29,961 bases of DNA, taken from the NCBI GenBank assembly GCA_023229825.1, contig JALNYN010000014.1, positions 1-29,961 on the forward strand, read 5' to 3'. Under the pieces are notes generated by a model. The model was given only the letters and a program-made list of their open reading frames with translations, ran no database searches and had not been told where the DNA came from. Origin of the DNA: Minisyncoccota bacterium (GTDB taxonomy: Bacteria > Patescibacteriota > Minisyncoccia > Phycocordibacterales > CAIJYI01). Positions within the stretch are counted from its first letter, which is position 1. Every line of letters starts with the position of its first letter. The position numbers were made by a program, and so were the translations under genes. Below, piece after piece: positions 13,301 through 20,485 of this stretch.

Positions 13301-14407
13301 CTAGATCCTAAATTCGATCACGTCGCCATCCTGCACAATATATTCCTTTCCTTCTGTTCGCACCCACCCTTTTTCACGAGCGATCGAGTACGCTCCGGCC
13401 TCGAGCAATTTATCGTATCGTATCACCTCTGCTCGAATGAATTTGTCGCGAAAATCCGTGTGTATCGCCATGCCGGCGACGGGCGCAGTAGAATTTTTCC
13501 TTATAGTCCAAGCGCGCGTCTCATCTTCACCGGTTGTGAAGTAAGTCATCAATCCGAGAATGTCATAACTTTTCATGATCAGGTCATTCACACCATCGTC
13601 TCTTGATGCACCAAGCTCGGCGCGGAACATCTCACGTTCTTCCCCAACAAAATCTTTCAGTTCCGATTCGATCTTCGCATCCACGATCACGTGTCCCGCA
13701 CCGTTGTCTTTGAAAAATTCGATAAGAACTTTGTAGCGTTCGTCATTAAGTTCATCTAAGTTTTTACTGCCTCCCCCGGAACGTTTGTTTAGTATATAGA
13801 GTATCGGCTTCATCGAAAGCAGGTGCATCGTTTTTACGATCGCCAGCTCATGCTCATCAAGAGTCACTGTGCTTGCCAATTTCCCTTCTTCGAGCGCCGG
13901 CAAAATTCGTGAAAGCGCCGTTTTTTCTCGGACGGCGTCTTTGTCGCCACGCTTCACGTCTCGCTCGATATTTGAAAGCCGTTTCGTCACCGTTTGCATG
14001 TCCGCCAAAATGAGCTCCAAATTTATCACGCCGATGTCGTCGATCGGATCTATTTTTCCGGAAACATGAATGATATTTTCATCTTCAAAAATACGTACGA
14101 CTTGCGCGATCGCATCCGTCTCGCGGATATGCGCCAGAAATTTATTTCCGAGACCTTGCCCTTCCGACGCGCCCGCCACCAGCCCCGCAATGTCAACGAA
14201 TTCGATCGCCGCCGGGATCTTTTTTTGCGAATGTGAAAAATCGTTCAATTTTTCCAGCCGAGAATCCGGCACGGCAACGATCCCGACCGAAGGATCGATC
14301 GTGCAAAACGGATAATTCTCCGCCGGCACCGTTTTTTCGGTCAAAGCATTGAATAAAGTCGATTTTCCGACATTCGGGAGTCCTACAATTCCGATGGATA
14401 GTGACAT
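13301..14407 (-). CDS. ychF: YchF/OLA1-type P-loop ATPase
   Basis: A 368-aa protein. The G1 motif GLPNVGKST (9-17) and G3 DIAGLVAGASEGQGLGNKFL (about 72-91) are typical of Obg/YchF proteins, and a C-terminal TGS domain ends VQDGDVIEFRI. YchF binds ATP and associates with ribosomes in stress and translation control. The G4-equivalent region, normally NVDE/NMSE, here reads LNKRSGGGSK (about 206-215). The NxxE glutamate is therefore missing and a short Gly-rich insert follows. Length is close to the family norm. The ATG at 14407 begins MSLSIGIVGLPN, as in homologs. A TATAGT lies 26 nt upstream without a clear -35 box. Confidence 0.93.
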   Translation of the reverse strand: MSLSIGIVGLPNVGKSTLFNALTEKTVPAENYPFCTIDPSVGIVAVPDSRLEKLNDFSHSQKKIPAAIEFVDIAGLVAGASEGQGLGNKFLAHIRETDAIAQVVRIFEDENIIHVSGKIDPIDDIGVINLELILADMQTVTKRLSNIERDVKRGDKDAVREKTALSRILPALEEGKLASTVTLDEHELAIVKTMHLLSMKPILYILNKRSGGGSKNLDELNDERYKVLIEFFKDNGAGHVIVDAKIESELKDFVGEEREMFRAELGASRDDGVNDLIMKSYDILGLMTYFTTGEDETRAWTIRKNSTAPVAGMAIHTDFRDKFIRAEVIRYDKLLEAGAYSIAREKGWVRTEGKEYIVQDGDVIEFRI

Positions 14408-14546
14408 AATTTTGTTGATTATTTAACCTCTTCACTATATCCGAAAACGAACAAAAAATCCACAACGCCGAAACTTTAAACACCCCGCAAGTGAAATCGC
14501 CTGAGCGTAGACGGAATGATCTTCGCTCGCTGAATAAAAATTTTAT

Positions 14547-14576
14547 TTGCAAAGATTCCGTCAGTCGCGATATAAT
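14547..14576 (+). promoter_or_regulatory. Promoter of the 572-aa gene, leaderless
   Basis: TTGCAA (14547-14552), 18-nt spacer, TATAAT (14571-14576); 8 nt to the ATG at 14585. It rules out the TTG at 14576 as a start. Confidence 0.6.
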
Positions 14577-14584
14577 TGATAAAC

Positions 14585-16303
14585 ATGAATAATTCGGAAA
14601 ACATAAATTTAAACGAGCAGTTTCGTGACAACGCACAAGAGAATCCCGCTTTTTATACGCGCCTCAAGGAATTGTCCGGAGACTTTCCAACAGATAACAT
14701 TAAGGAAAAAAAGCAAAAATATGCAAAGGATGTCTCAGCGTTCATTAATGAACATTCTCAAGAAATAAGCGAGGGTCTGCGAGGTATCGAGAATCAGCAG
14801 ATGGTATTTAAACGCCTCAACTTGTGGATGACTTTCGCCAACGGTGGCGATAAACACTCTGAAAATAAATATGAATCATTTAATGAGAGAAAAAATCTCG
14901 CTCATGAATTACTCTATTTTCTCAATAATGAAAAAGATTTTTTTGCAGCTTTTCTTTCCGAAAAAATAAAGACCGATGGAGAAAGCAATAAACACAAGCT
15001 AAACGAGAGAATGGTATGGAGCAACGACGAATTGATTTTTTTTCGAAATTATTTTGCAATGGCATCGTCGGTGCACTTTACGGAACCTTTGCTCGGCAGT
15101 AGATCAATTTTGTCGTTTCTCCGAAGCGTTGCTCCTGTGGCTGAAATGGCAAAAACCGGAACGAGTTCGACTCCAGATCTTGAGCCGTACACAGACCCCG
15201 ATCTGAATATTATCGCCCTGCTTGCGGGAGATACGAACGTAGCAAAACTGTGGGCTGAAAAATTCAGTTCAAATGATAAGTTGATACCATTTGACCGGCA
15301 AGCGTTAGATAATTTTTTTCCTTCTAAGGATTCAGCTCTTGCCACATACTCAAGCGATTTTTCTGCCGAAAAAATGAATTCCGATGAAATAAAAAATACG
15401 TTGCTCGTGGAAGGTTTTGGCGAAGATGAAATTTCCCACGCATTTGAACTTGTTAAACATTCCGCAGGAGACAGACTTCTCGAAGAACTCTTGTCAAAAA
15501 AATATGACCTTCCATTCGTTGATTTTCAGTACGCATGGAAAAATGGTAATGGCGATGTTTGGAATAATTTGTGCGCTATAAGATCATTGGAAGATAATAA
15601 CCCCGGCTCAGCAAAAAAACTCGCCTTCACCGGACCGAATAAAATTCGATTTTTTGAACGCTATGATTTGGATCTTCTTTTGGAACAACTCGAACCCCTT
15701 GCCCCGGGAGAACCGTACGGTGTAATGTGTACGGCGTATCAAGATCATAACGGCGCTTTTAAGAATCGTAAATATATCCATGAAAAAATAAGAAATGAAG
15801 GAAAAAAACTCAACATAAAAACAAGAGTGATCGAATACTCGAACCCGTTTCCATTCGCACCTCAGATGTTTGACCAGCTTTCAAAGATCGCCCCGCCGCA
15901 AGAAAAACAAAATTTTCCTCAAGCGGATTTTATTTGGATCAATCAACACGGGAGACTCATCTCTGGCGATCTGAAAGAATTCGAAAGGGAAAATCTTCGA
16001 TGGAAAAATGTGTTCGGTGTCGGTGAAAATAAATCTTCACTCGTGATCAAAGAAAATGGGGCGGTTGCGAGTTTTATGTGTTATGGCGGCGCTCCCGATC
16101 ATGCCATGGAACAGATCTCAAAAAATTATGGGGTAAAAGCAACGGGACCTAAAAAAGCTCCTGCTAGTATTGCAGAAATAGCGTTTTCACGAGAAGAGAG
16201 CGGAAAACTTGCCATCGATGTGGTATATGAATTCGAAAATGACAAAAATGACAAAAATTTAAAGATATCTGCCGATGCTTCCCAAACCGCCCGCTATGGT
16301 TAA
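14585..16303 (+). CDS. Large soluble protein of unknown function
   Basis: A 572-aa protein, the only long plus-strand gene in the window. No signal peptide or membrane segment. The N-terminal 120 residues are charged and probably helical. The middle (200-320) is mixed. The C-terminal half has a more compact look, with PLAPGEPYGVMCTAYQDHN, ADFIWINQHGRLISGDL, and a Gly/Cys stretch FMCYGGAPDH. Its hydrophobic pattern suggests an alpha/beta domain. I recognise no family. It is monocistronic with a leaderless promoter and its own terminator. Codon use and composition do not differ obviously from its neighbours. Confidence 0.8.
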   Translation: MNNSENINLNEQFRDNAQENPAFYTRLKELSGDFPTDNIKEKKQKYAKDVSAFINEHSQEISEGLRGIENQQMVFKRLNLWMTFANGGDKHSENKYESFNERKNLAHELLYFLNNEKDFFAAFLSEKIKTDGESNKHKLNERMVWSNDELIFFRNYFAMASSVHFTEPLLGSRSILSFLRSVAPVAEMAKTGTSSTPDLEPYTDPDLNIIALLAGDTNVAKLWAEKFSSNDKLIPFDRQALDNFFPSKDSALATYSSDFSAEKMNSDEIKNTLLVEGFGEDEISHAFELVKHSAGDRLLEELLSKKYDLPFVDFQYAWKNGNGDVWNNLCAIRSLEDNNPGSAKKLAFTGPNKIRFFERYDLDLLLEQLEPLAPGEPYGVMCTAYQDHNGAFKNRKYIHEKIRNEGKKLNIKTRVIEYSNPFPFAPQMFDQLSKIAPPQEKQNFPQADFIWINQHGRLISGDLKEFERENLRWKNVFGVGENKSSLVIKENGAVASFMCYGGAPDHAMEQISKNYGVKATGPKKAPASIAEIAFSREESGKLAIDVVYEFENDKNDKNLKISADASQTARYG

Positions 16304-16314
16304 GGTCGATGATA

Positions 16315-16348
16315 AAACATACCCATCATTTTTGGTAGGTATGTTTTT
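16315..16348 (+). terminator. Terminator between convergent genes
   Basis: AAACATACC/GGTATGTTT stem (16315-16323 with 16338-16346) followed by TTTTTG, 12 nt after the plus-strand stop. It may also serve the minus-strand gene ending at 16376. Confidence 0.75.
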
Positions 16349-16375
16349 GTGTAATATTTTGTTAGGCTATTCTCT

Positions 16376-16723
16376 CTATTTCTTTTCCGGCGGTTGAAAA
16401 GGCTTCGCTTCATCTTCCAAAGCTTGATACACCGAATGATATTTACCGACCGATGACATTGATGACTGATAGTCGTTTATGTCTTTTACATATGAATCGA
16501 TGAACAGCATGATCGCCCCCATAAAACTGAACGCAACAAAGGACAAAATTGTCCAGTACGCCGCTTCTTTCTTCGGTAATTTTTTAAAAAGCGGCCTGAA
16601 GAAAATGATCAAGTTCTCTTTAGAAAAAACACCTATCGGACTCTTCGGCACCGGAACACTATCGAATTCAATATAAGGAGTTTCGTTATTGGCATCATTC
16701 AGTACGATGTTATTTTGTTCCAT
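16376..16723 (-). CDS. Small single-pass membrane protein of unknown function
   Basis: A 115-aa protein with a soluble, acidic N-terminus (1-55), one membrane segment (about 57-76, AYWTILSFVAFSFMGAIMLFI) and a short polar tail ending FQPPEKK. Its start overlaps the end of hpf by 14 nt, so it is translationally coupled to the hibernation factor. The order suggests a role under the same growth-arrest conditions, which is inference. Not recognised. Confidence 0.75.
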   Translation of the reverse strand: MEQNNIVLNDANNETPYIEFDSVPVPKSPIGVFSKENLIIFFRPLFKKLPKKEAAYWTILSFVAFSFMGAIMLFIDSYVKDINDYQSSMSSVGKYHSVYQALEDEAKPFQPPEKK

Positions 16724-17072
16724 GTAATATTTTCTTTACCGCCGTTTCTCCTTTTTTTGCCAGCTTTATTTTTTTATTCTTTAAAGAGATAAGCTCCCGT
16801 TCCATTTTTGCCTGCATTTCATCGATCGCGGCGTAGAGGTCTTCTTTTTGAGCCTCGGCATACACCACACTCTTCCCTGCGGAGATCTTTGCTTCGGCTC
16901 TAAAAATTTCGCCCGTTTTGTGATGGCGCGAAATAACACCGACCTCGATCTGAGCTAATACATTCTCCGATCCATCGCGAAGAAATTTTTCCAAACTTTC
17001 CACCCTCTTTTCCGCATATGCTTGTATTGACGGGGTCAATTCCAGACCCGTAGCTTTTATGGTTATTTTCAT
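16710..17072 (-). CDS. hpf: Ribosome hibernation promoting factor, short form
   Basis: A 120-aa protein of the HPF/YfiA (RaiA) family. It has the conserved start MKITIKATGLELTPSIQAYAEKR and the region IEVGVISRHHKTGEIFRAEAKI, then YAEAQKEDLYAAIDEM. It lacks the C-terminal dimerisation domain of long HPF, so it is the short type that binds the decoding site of resting ribosomes. An extended -10 box 6 nt before the ATG makes the mRNA leaderless. It forms an operon with the overlapping single-pass membrane protein. Confidence 0.9.
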   Translation of the reverse strand: MKITIKATGLELTPSIQAYAEKRVESLEKFLRDGSENVLAQIEVGVISRHHKTGEIFRAEAKISAGKSVVYAEAQKEDLYAAIDEMQAKMERELISLKNKKIKLAKKGETAVKKILHGTK

Positions 17073-17078
17073 AGTGCT

Positions 17079-17087
17079 ATTATACCA
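17079..17087 (-). promoter_or_regulatory. Extended -10 promoter of hpf, leaderless
   Basis: TGGTATAAT (17079-17087 on the minus strand) fits the extended -10 consensus TGnTATAAT. Six nt separate it from the ATG. The -35 region is weak. Confidence 0.6.
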
Positions 17088-17147
17088 ACATCAAAAGAAA
17101 AAGAAAACATGAAACTCTGCGCTTACCCTCTCATTCATTGGCTAAAT

Positions 17148-17176
17148 TTGAAATATTTTCATTTTTAAGGTAGAAT
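17148..17176 (+). promoter_or_regulatory. Promoter of the tRNA-Lys / GIY-YIG unit
   Basis: TTGAAA (17148-17153), 17-nt spacer, TAGAAT (17171-17176). The start is predicted near 17183, just before the truncated tRNA copy. I see no other promoter between here and the intact tRNA-Lys. Confidence 0.65.
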
Positions 17177-17191
17177 ACTCGCATACATAAA

Positions 17192-17247
17192 CCGCCCATA
17201 GCTCAGTTGGTAGATCCGCCAGCTGGCGGACTCTTAAGTATAAGGCC
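17192..17247 (+). pseudogene. Truncated tRNA-Lys copy interrupted by a palindrome
   Basis: Bases 17192-17214 are identical to the first 23 nt of the intact tRNA-Lys (17514-17536). Then the 16-bp palindrome TCCGCCAGCTGGCGGA (17215-17230) replaces GCAGGTGC. After that, 17231-17247 again resembles the anticodon loop and following bases (CTCTTAAG...AAGG), with transitions that break the anticodon stem. No T-arm or acceptor 3' strand is present, so it cannot be a functional tRNA. It is a 5' remnant left between the promoter and the GIY-YIG gene. Confidence 0.8.
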
Positions 17248-17251
17248 TATT

Positions 17252-17551
17252 GTGAATTACATTGTTTATGTTATAACAAATACAGTCGGAAAACTTTACA
17301 TCGGACAAACCGCGAACTTGTTTCAAAGACTCGATTATCATAATGAGATACTGAAAAGTAAGAAATCATCATATACCTACAAACAGAAACAAGGAACATG
17401 GGAGGTCGTTTATACAGAAAAGTTCACGACGCGAAGTGATGCAATGCGAAGGGAAAAACAACTCAAAACAGCAAAAGGAAGAGAATTTTTGAAAAAAATA
17501 ATACAAGATATATCCGCCCATAGCTCAGTTGGTAGAGCAGGTGCCTCTTAA
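17252..17551 (+). CDS. GIY-YIG nuclease ending inside tRNA-Lys
   Basis: A 99-aa single-domain GIY-YIG endonuclease. The frame VNYIVYVITN...KLYIGQT has the two GIY-YIG strands (VYV at 5-7, YIG at 16-18). Arg26 (NLFQRLDYHN) and Glu68 (MRREKQLK) match the family's catalytic Arg and metal-binding Glu. The GTG at 17252 is the likely start, since the frame upstream runs through the tRNA remnant. The last 12 residues (SAHSSVGRAGAS) are encoded by the first 38 nt of the intact tRNA-Lys, and the TAA stop uses the third anticodon base plus the next two loop bases. It is probably co-transcribed with the tRNA. I infer a mobile or formerly mobile homing-type gene. Confidence 0.85.
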   Translation: MNYIVYVITNTVGKLYIGQTANLFQRLDYHNEILKSKKSSYTYKQKQGTWEVVYTEKFTTRSDAMRREKQLKTAKGREFLKKIIQDISAHSSVGRAGAS

Positions 17552-17586
17552 GCACAAGGTCGTAGGTTCAACCCCTACTGGGCGGA
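17514..17586 (+). tRNA. tRNA-Lys (CTT)
   Basis: The acceptor CCGCCCA (17514-17520) pairs with TGGGCGG (17579-17585), with discriminator A at 17586. The D-arm is GCTC/GAGC. The anticodon loop CTCTTAA has CTT at 17547-17549. The T-arm is GTAGG-TTCAACC-CCTAC. CCA is not encoded. The first anticodon-stem pair is a G-A mismatch. Its first 38 nt double as the 3' end of the GIY-YIG reading frame. Confidence 0.93.
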
Positions 17587-17590
17587 CAAG

Positions 17591-17619
17591 AAAAAATGCC
17601 ATTCATCGTGGCATTTTTT
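17591..17619 (+). terminator. Terminator of tRNA-Lys
   Basis: AAAAAATGCCA/TGGCATTTTTT stem (17591-17601 with 17609-17619), 7-nt loop, T-run in the descending arm; starts 5 nt after the tRNA. Confidence 0.85.
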
Positions 17620-17647
17620 GTTGGCCGCCCAAGCGAGTGAGATGCTT

Positions 17648-17676
17648 GCCCTACCGTAGCCTTGGCGAAGGAGGGC
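17648..17676. repeat. REP-like palindromic repeat, copy 1
   Basis: GCCCTACCGTAGC followed by CTTGGCGAAGGAGGGC. It aligns in reverse orientation with 20486-20513 (GCCCTGCGTAGC, TTTAGCGAAGCAGGG). It is flanked by GCGAGTGAG/CTCACTCGC, an inverted repeat around it. Confidence 0.6.
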
Positions 17677-17704
17677 TCCTCACTCGCGAGAGAGAAGGAG
17701 CGAA

Positions 17705-17897
17705 GATTTTTTGTGCCGAGGAGAGGAGTCTTTCCCTCGACTAAATTTTTCTGCGGAAAAATTTGTCTGGGCACCAACTCGACTGTTTTTGGGGATGCGA
17801 CCCCAAAAACATGTCTCCGTTGTTCAAGTCCTCACGAAAGTGAAGCAGTTCACTTTCTTCCTCGACACAAAAAATCCGCAGAAGCGGATGATTTTTT
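17705..17897 (+). other. tRNA-Leu tail element (mirror copy of tRNA 3' end with GCAG hairpin)
   Basis: The left end (17705-17727) is a 23-bp exact repeat of the tRNA-Leu 3' end and trailer (17890-17912), 185 bp away. The right part on the plus strand is a sense copy of T-loop and T-stem (17823-17833), then a hairpin insert, GAAAGTGAA, loop GCAG, TTCACTTTC (17836-17857), then the acceptor strand (17860-17868). Between the ends lie two perfect hairpins: AAATTTTTC/GAAAAATTT and TGTTTTTGGGG/CCCCAAAAACA. The layout, length, loop and stem length match the tRNA-Tyr element. Two stem pairs are changed in a compensatory way (C-G to A-T at pairs 2 and 9). No promoter was found on the plus strand. Confidence 0.7.
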
Positions 17898-17898
17898 G
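17868..17898 (-). terminator. Terminator of tRNA-Leu
   Basis: ATCCGC/GCGGAT stem with a 4-nt loop (17874-17889), followed by TTTTTTG on the minus strand. It continues outward into the acceptor strand and its mirror copy. Confidence 0.75.
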
Positions 17899-17982
17899 TG
17901 CCGAGGAGAGGACTTGAACCTCCATGGGTTTGATCCCGCCAGCTCCTAAGGCTGGTGCGTCTACCAATTTCGCCACCTCGGC
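17899..17982 (-). tRNA. tRNA-Leu (TAG)
   Basis: The acceptor GCCGAGG (17976-17982) pairs with CCTCGGC (17900-17906), with discriminator A at 17899. The anticodon TAG is at 17946-17948 in CCAGC-CTTAGGA-GCTGG. There is a long variable arm and a T-arm with TTCAAGT. CCA is not encoded. The gene appears intact, with a weak promoter-like TATGTT upstream near 18002-18007. Confidence 0.93.
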
Positions 17983-18040
17983 ATTTTCTTTACCATAACA
18001 TAAATTTTTGATTTCTGCCACGAAAGTGGCATCTTGATAC

Positions 18041-18069
18041 TTGACAAATACTAATATCAGTGATAAAAT
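18041..18069 (+). promoter_or_regulatory. Promoter of the 130-aa membrane protein
   Basis: TTGACA (18041-18046), 17-nt spacer, TAAAAT (18064-18069) preceded by TGA, so it also fits the extended -10 form. A GAAA-capped hairpin TGCCAC/GTGGCA (18016-18031) lies upstream. Confidence 0.75.
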
Positions 18070-18104
18070 GGAGTTTGAAATTTTAACTCTGCAGAGGATA
18101 AAAC

Positions 18105-18497
18105 ATGAATGTTCTTTTGGAAAAAATGATCGTATTGCGCCACCAATTAAAAGTACTAGCTTTGCCGACCTTTATTTTACTTTTCATTGCAATCGTTGTC
18201 ATTCAAGCGGTTACCATAAAGATAACCGGCGCCCTGCCTCTGTCGTCGTATTATGATGTACGGGGATTTGTCGCCACAAATATAGTATGGGAGATCGTCA
18301 GCTGGGCATTGCTGCCGGTATTTTTGATTCCCGAGTGGTATCGATATGTTTCAATGCCATTTACATTTAAGAGGATATTGACGAGTATCGTCCGCGTACT
18401 ATTCTGGTTCACTTGCTGGCTATGGTGGGTGGCATTAATTTATGCCGAGGCCGTCGCATGTTATGCTTCGATCATTTGGTCGATCTCCGTTTGGTGA
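18105..18497 (+). CDS. Small integral membrane protein of unknown function
   Basis: A 130-aa protein with a basic N-terminus and three or four hydrophobic segments (about 20-40, 55-75, 92-112, 113-128) rich in Trp and Tyr. AGAGGAT 5 nt upstream sets the ATG at 18105. It is monocistronic, with its own strong promoter and terminator. It lacks obvious charged residues inside the membrane spans that would suggest a transporter. Not recognised. Confidence 0.75.
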   Translation: MNVLLEKMIVLRHQLKVLALPTFILLFIAIVVIQAVTIKITGALPLSSYYDVRGFVATNIVWEIVSWALLPVFLIPEWYRYVSMPFTFKRILTSIVRVLFWFTCWLWWVALIYAEAVACYASIIWSISVW

Positions 18498-18510
18498 GAT
18501 CTGCAACACA

Positions 18511-18537
18511 AAAGCGCTGCGTAAGTAGCGCTTTTTT
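18511..18537 (+). terminator. Bidirectional terminator
   Basis: AAAGCGCT/AGCGCTTT stem (18511-18518 with 18527-18534) followed by TTTTTT on the plus strand. It also faces the minus-strand gene ending at 18565. The gap between contains the word repeat TGATACTGATCCCTGATAC. Confidence 0.8.
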
Positions 18538-18564
18538 CCTGATTCTGATACTGATCCCTGATAC

Positions 18565-18939
18565 TTAAACGGCGTATCCCTCTAAACATTTTTCCACTAT
18601 CTTCAGAGCGCCCTTCATATTTTTTGCTTTAGAAAGATCTTTCGCACATGGCTCATCTTTCAAAATCGCGGAAACCCAAGCTGCAAAATCATTTTTTTCT
18701 TTATTGACATGGTGGGAATACTGCTCATCGGAAAGCACTTTAAACGCTTCGCGAAGATCAAGCAAGCTCTGAAGCGCCGGGCCGTTCCACACCCAAAAAC
18801 ACACCTCGGCGGGAGCGATGATGATCTCCTTCTTCGCTGTTTTTTTACCTTTGACAAAGACAGCTTTTTTCTTAACAGCCACAGCCGTTTTTTTTACCGG
18901 CATTATCTTTTTTTTCTTGCCTTCTTTTTTTACCGTCAT
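18565..18939 (-). CDS. Basic-tailed DUF5752 protein
   Basis: A 124-aa protein. Residues 1-45 are almost all Lys, Ala and Val (KKEGKKKKIMPVKKTA, VKGKKTAKK), like a histone H1-type tail. Residues 48-120 match DUF5752: FWVWNGPALQSLLDLREAF, YSHHVNKEKNDFAAWV, LKDEPCAKDL. DUF5752 genes are often beside glycosyltransferases or GH57 genes, and here a GT4 gene is the upstream neighbour on the same strand. The longer frame from 18996 starts in a repeat arm, so the ATG at 18939 is preferred. The basic tail could bind nucleic acid or a polyanionic glycan; this is inference. Confidence 0.75.
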   Translation of the reverse strand: MTVKKEGKKKKIMPVKKTAVAVKKKAVFVKGKKTAKKEIIIAPAEVCFWVWNGPALQSLLDLREAFKVLSDEQYSHHVNKEKNDFAAWVSAILKDEPCAKDLSKAKNMKGALKIVEKCLEGYAV

Positions 18940-18980
18940 AGAATCACTGTCCCGTTTACCGGGATTAATTAAATACAAAT

Positions 18981-19075
18981 AATTTCCAATTGCCAATATC
19001 CAATTTCCAACAAAATGTCCAATGTTTTAATATCAAAATTTTTATTGGAAATTGGATATTGGAGATTTGAAATTT
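18981..19075. repeat. Inverted word repeat (CCAATATCCAATTTCCAA)
   Basis: 18-bp perfect arms (18993-19010 and 19045-19062), extended by similar words (AATTTCCAATTG, ATTTGAAATT). The same words occur in single orientation at 7003-7056. Located between the GT4 and DUF5752 genes. Confidence 0.85.
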
Positions 19076-19134
19076 TTTTGAAAGAAACTCTTTTATCGAA
19101 ATAACATTGCAGTAATCAGTTCAAGAATAATATC

Positions 19135-20346
19135 TTACATCGTCGCCGTTCTCACCACCCGATATACCTCGAGACACTTTCTCGCGGCGATAACCCAGCT
19201 ATTTTTATCCAATTCTCTCGTTCCATTATCTTTGAGATTCTCATACAAGCACGGATTATCCAGAGTGGAGATGATCTTATCGGCGGTGTCGTCTATATCC
19301 CAAAAATCTGTTTTTAAAGCGTGATTCAATACTTCTGAAACGCCTGATTGCCTTGAGATCAGAACGGGAGTGCCATTCGCGAGCGCTTCGAGAGGCGTTA
19401 TACCAAAAGGCTCTGATATGGAAGGCATGACATAAAGATCGGCAGATTGATATATGCTATCCAAATCTTCACCGCGAAGAAATCCGACAAAAAGCACTTT
19501 ATCAGAGATCCCTTCCGTTGCCGCTTGTCGTATCATTTGCCGCTCCATGTCGCCGGAACCTGACACCAAAAAGATCGTATTGGGACGAAATTCGAGAACG
19601 CGTTTGGCGGCGCGAATAAAGTAATCCGGGCCTTTCTGCATAGTGATGCGCCCGACAAAAAGAACGATCTTATTGCCGGCATCTTTCAAAGCCTGAACAC
19701 GGGAAGGAACGATCTTGACGTCACCAACATCGATGCCATTATGAACCACAGTGATCTTATCGGGAGAAACTCCATAATGATCGACGACTATATTTTTAGT
19801 CCATTGGCTGACCGTAATGATAGCATCTGCGGCGTGCATTCCGGCTCGCTCTATATCATATACTTGCTGATTGATCCCGTTCCCTCCCGTTCGGTCGAAC
19901 TCCGTAGCGTGAACATGCACAACAAGCGGCTTTCCCGTTGCTCTCTTCGCTTCCATCCCCGCTAAATAAGCTAACCAGTCATGAGCGTGAATGATATCGC
20001 AGTTTGCTTTGCGGGCGATCGAAGCGGCTTTTTTGGAGTAGCGCTTCACTTCTTCCATAAGAGAAAGGCCATAAACTTCGTCGGTGAGCGTTTGGCGATC
20101 TGCGAAATATTGTTGTTCGGTCACATAGGCTTTCAATATCGTATCGACATACTTCATATCAATACTGTGCTGATTGGCAAAAACCATTTTTACATAATCT
20201 GAATTGACCACGGATTTTTTAGGCAAAACAAAAACTACGTCCGCATCTTGAGAAAGTGCGCGGGTCAGACCGAAACAGGCAGTGCCAAGACCGCCGCTAT
20301 TGTGCGGAGGAAACTCCCAGCCAAACATTAAAACCCTTGGTGTCAT
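19135..20346 (-). CDS. GT4-family glycosyltransferase (starch-synthase-like)
   Basis: A 403-aa GT-B enzyme. The N-terminal domain opens RVLMFGWEFPPHNSGGLGTAC, the sugar-nucleotide/acceptor glycine loop typical of glycogen synthase-like GT4/GT5 enzymes. Then come DIIHAHDWLAYLAG and VVHVHATEFDR. The C-terminal domain has LFVGRITMQKGPDYFI, and the E-x7-E motif appears as EPFGITPLE (about 315-323). It transfers an activated sugar to a glycan or lipid acceptor; donor and acceptor cannot be told from the sequence. GGGG 4 nt before the ATG may serve as a weak ribosome binding site. The DUF5752 gene lies downstream. Confidence 0.9.
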   Translation of the reverse strand: MTPRVLMFGWEFPPHNSGGLGTACFGLTRALSQDADVVFVLPKKSVVNSDYVKMVFANQHSIDMKYVDTILKAYVTEQQYFADRQTLTDEVYGLSLMEEVKRYSKKAASIARKANCDIIHAHDWLAYLAGMEAKRATGKPLVVHVHATEFDRTGGNGINQQVYDIERAGMHAADAIITVSQWTKNIVVDHYGVSPDKITVVHNGIDVGDVKIVPSRVQALKDAGNKIVLFVGRITMQKGPDYFIRAAKRVLEFRPNTIFLVSGSGDMERQMIRQAATEGISDKVLFVGFLRGEDLDSIYQSADLYVMPSISEPFGITPLEALANGTPVLISRQSGVSEVLNHALKTDFWDIDDTADKIISTLDNPCLYENLKDNGTRELDKNSWVIAARKCLEVYRVVRTATM

Positions 20347-20485
20347 AATTTCCCCAAAAACAAATTAACTCTGCGACAACGAACCGGTACGGCTACCGGG
20401 TGAACGCTTTCCTCCATGTCTTTCATTCTGACGCAATACGCCATTTAATTATACGGCACATAAACAAAACCCGCAATTGACTTAT

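Noticed and set aside
17192..17586. Group I intron in tRNA-Lys encoding the GIY-YIG protein
   Set aside because: The downstream tRNA is complete, so no exon is missing; I see no intron core structure. A duplication explains it better.
17662..17949. Overlapping open frames across the tRNA-Leu region
   Set aside because: They are translations of tRNA sequence, inverted repeats and hairpins, with no start signals.
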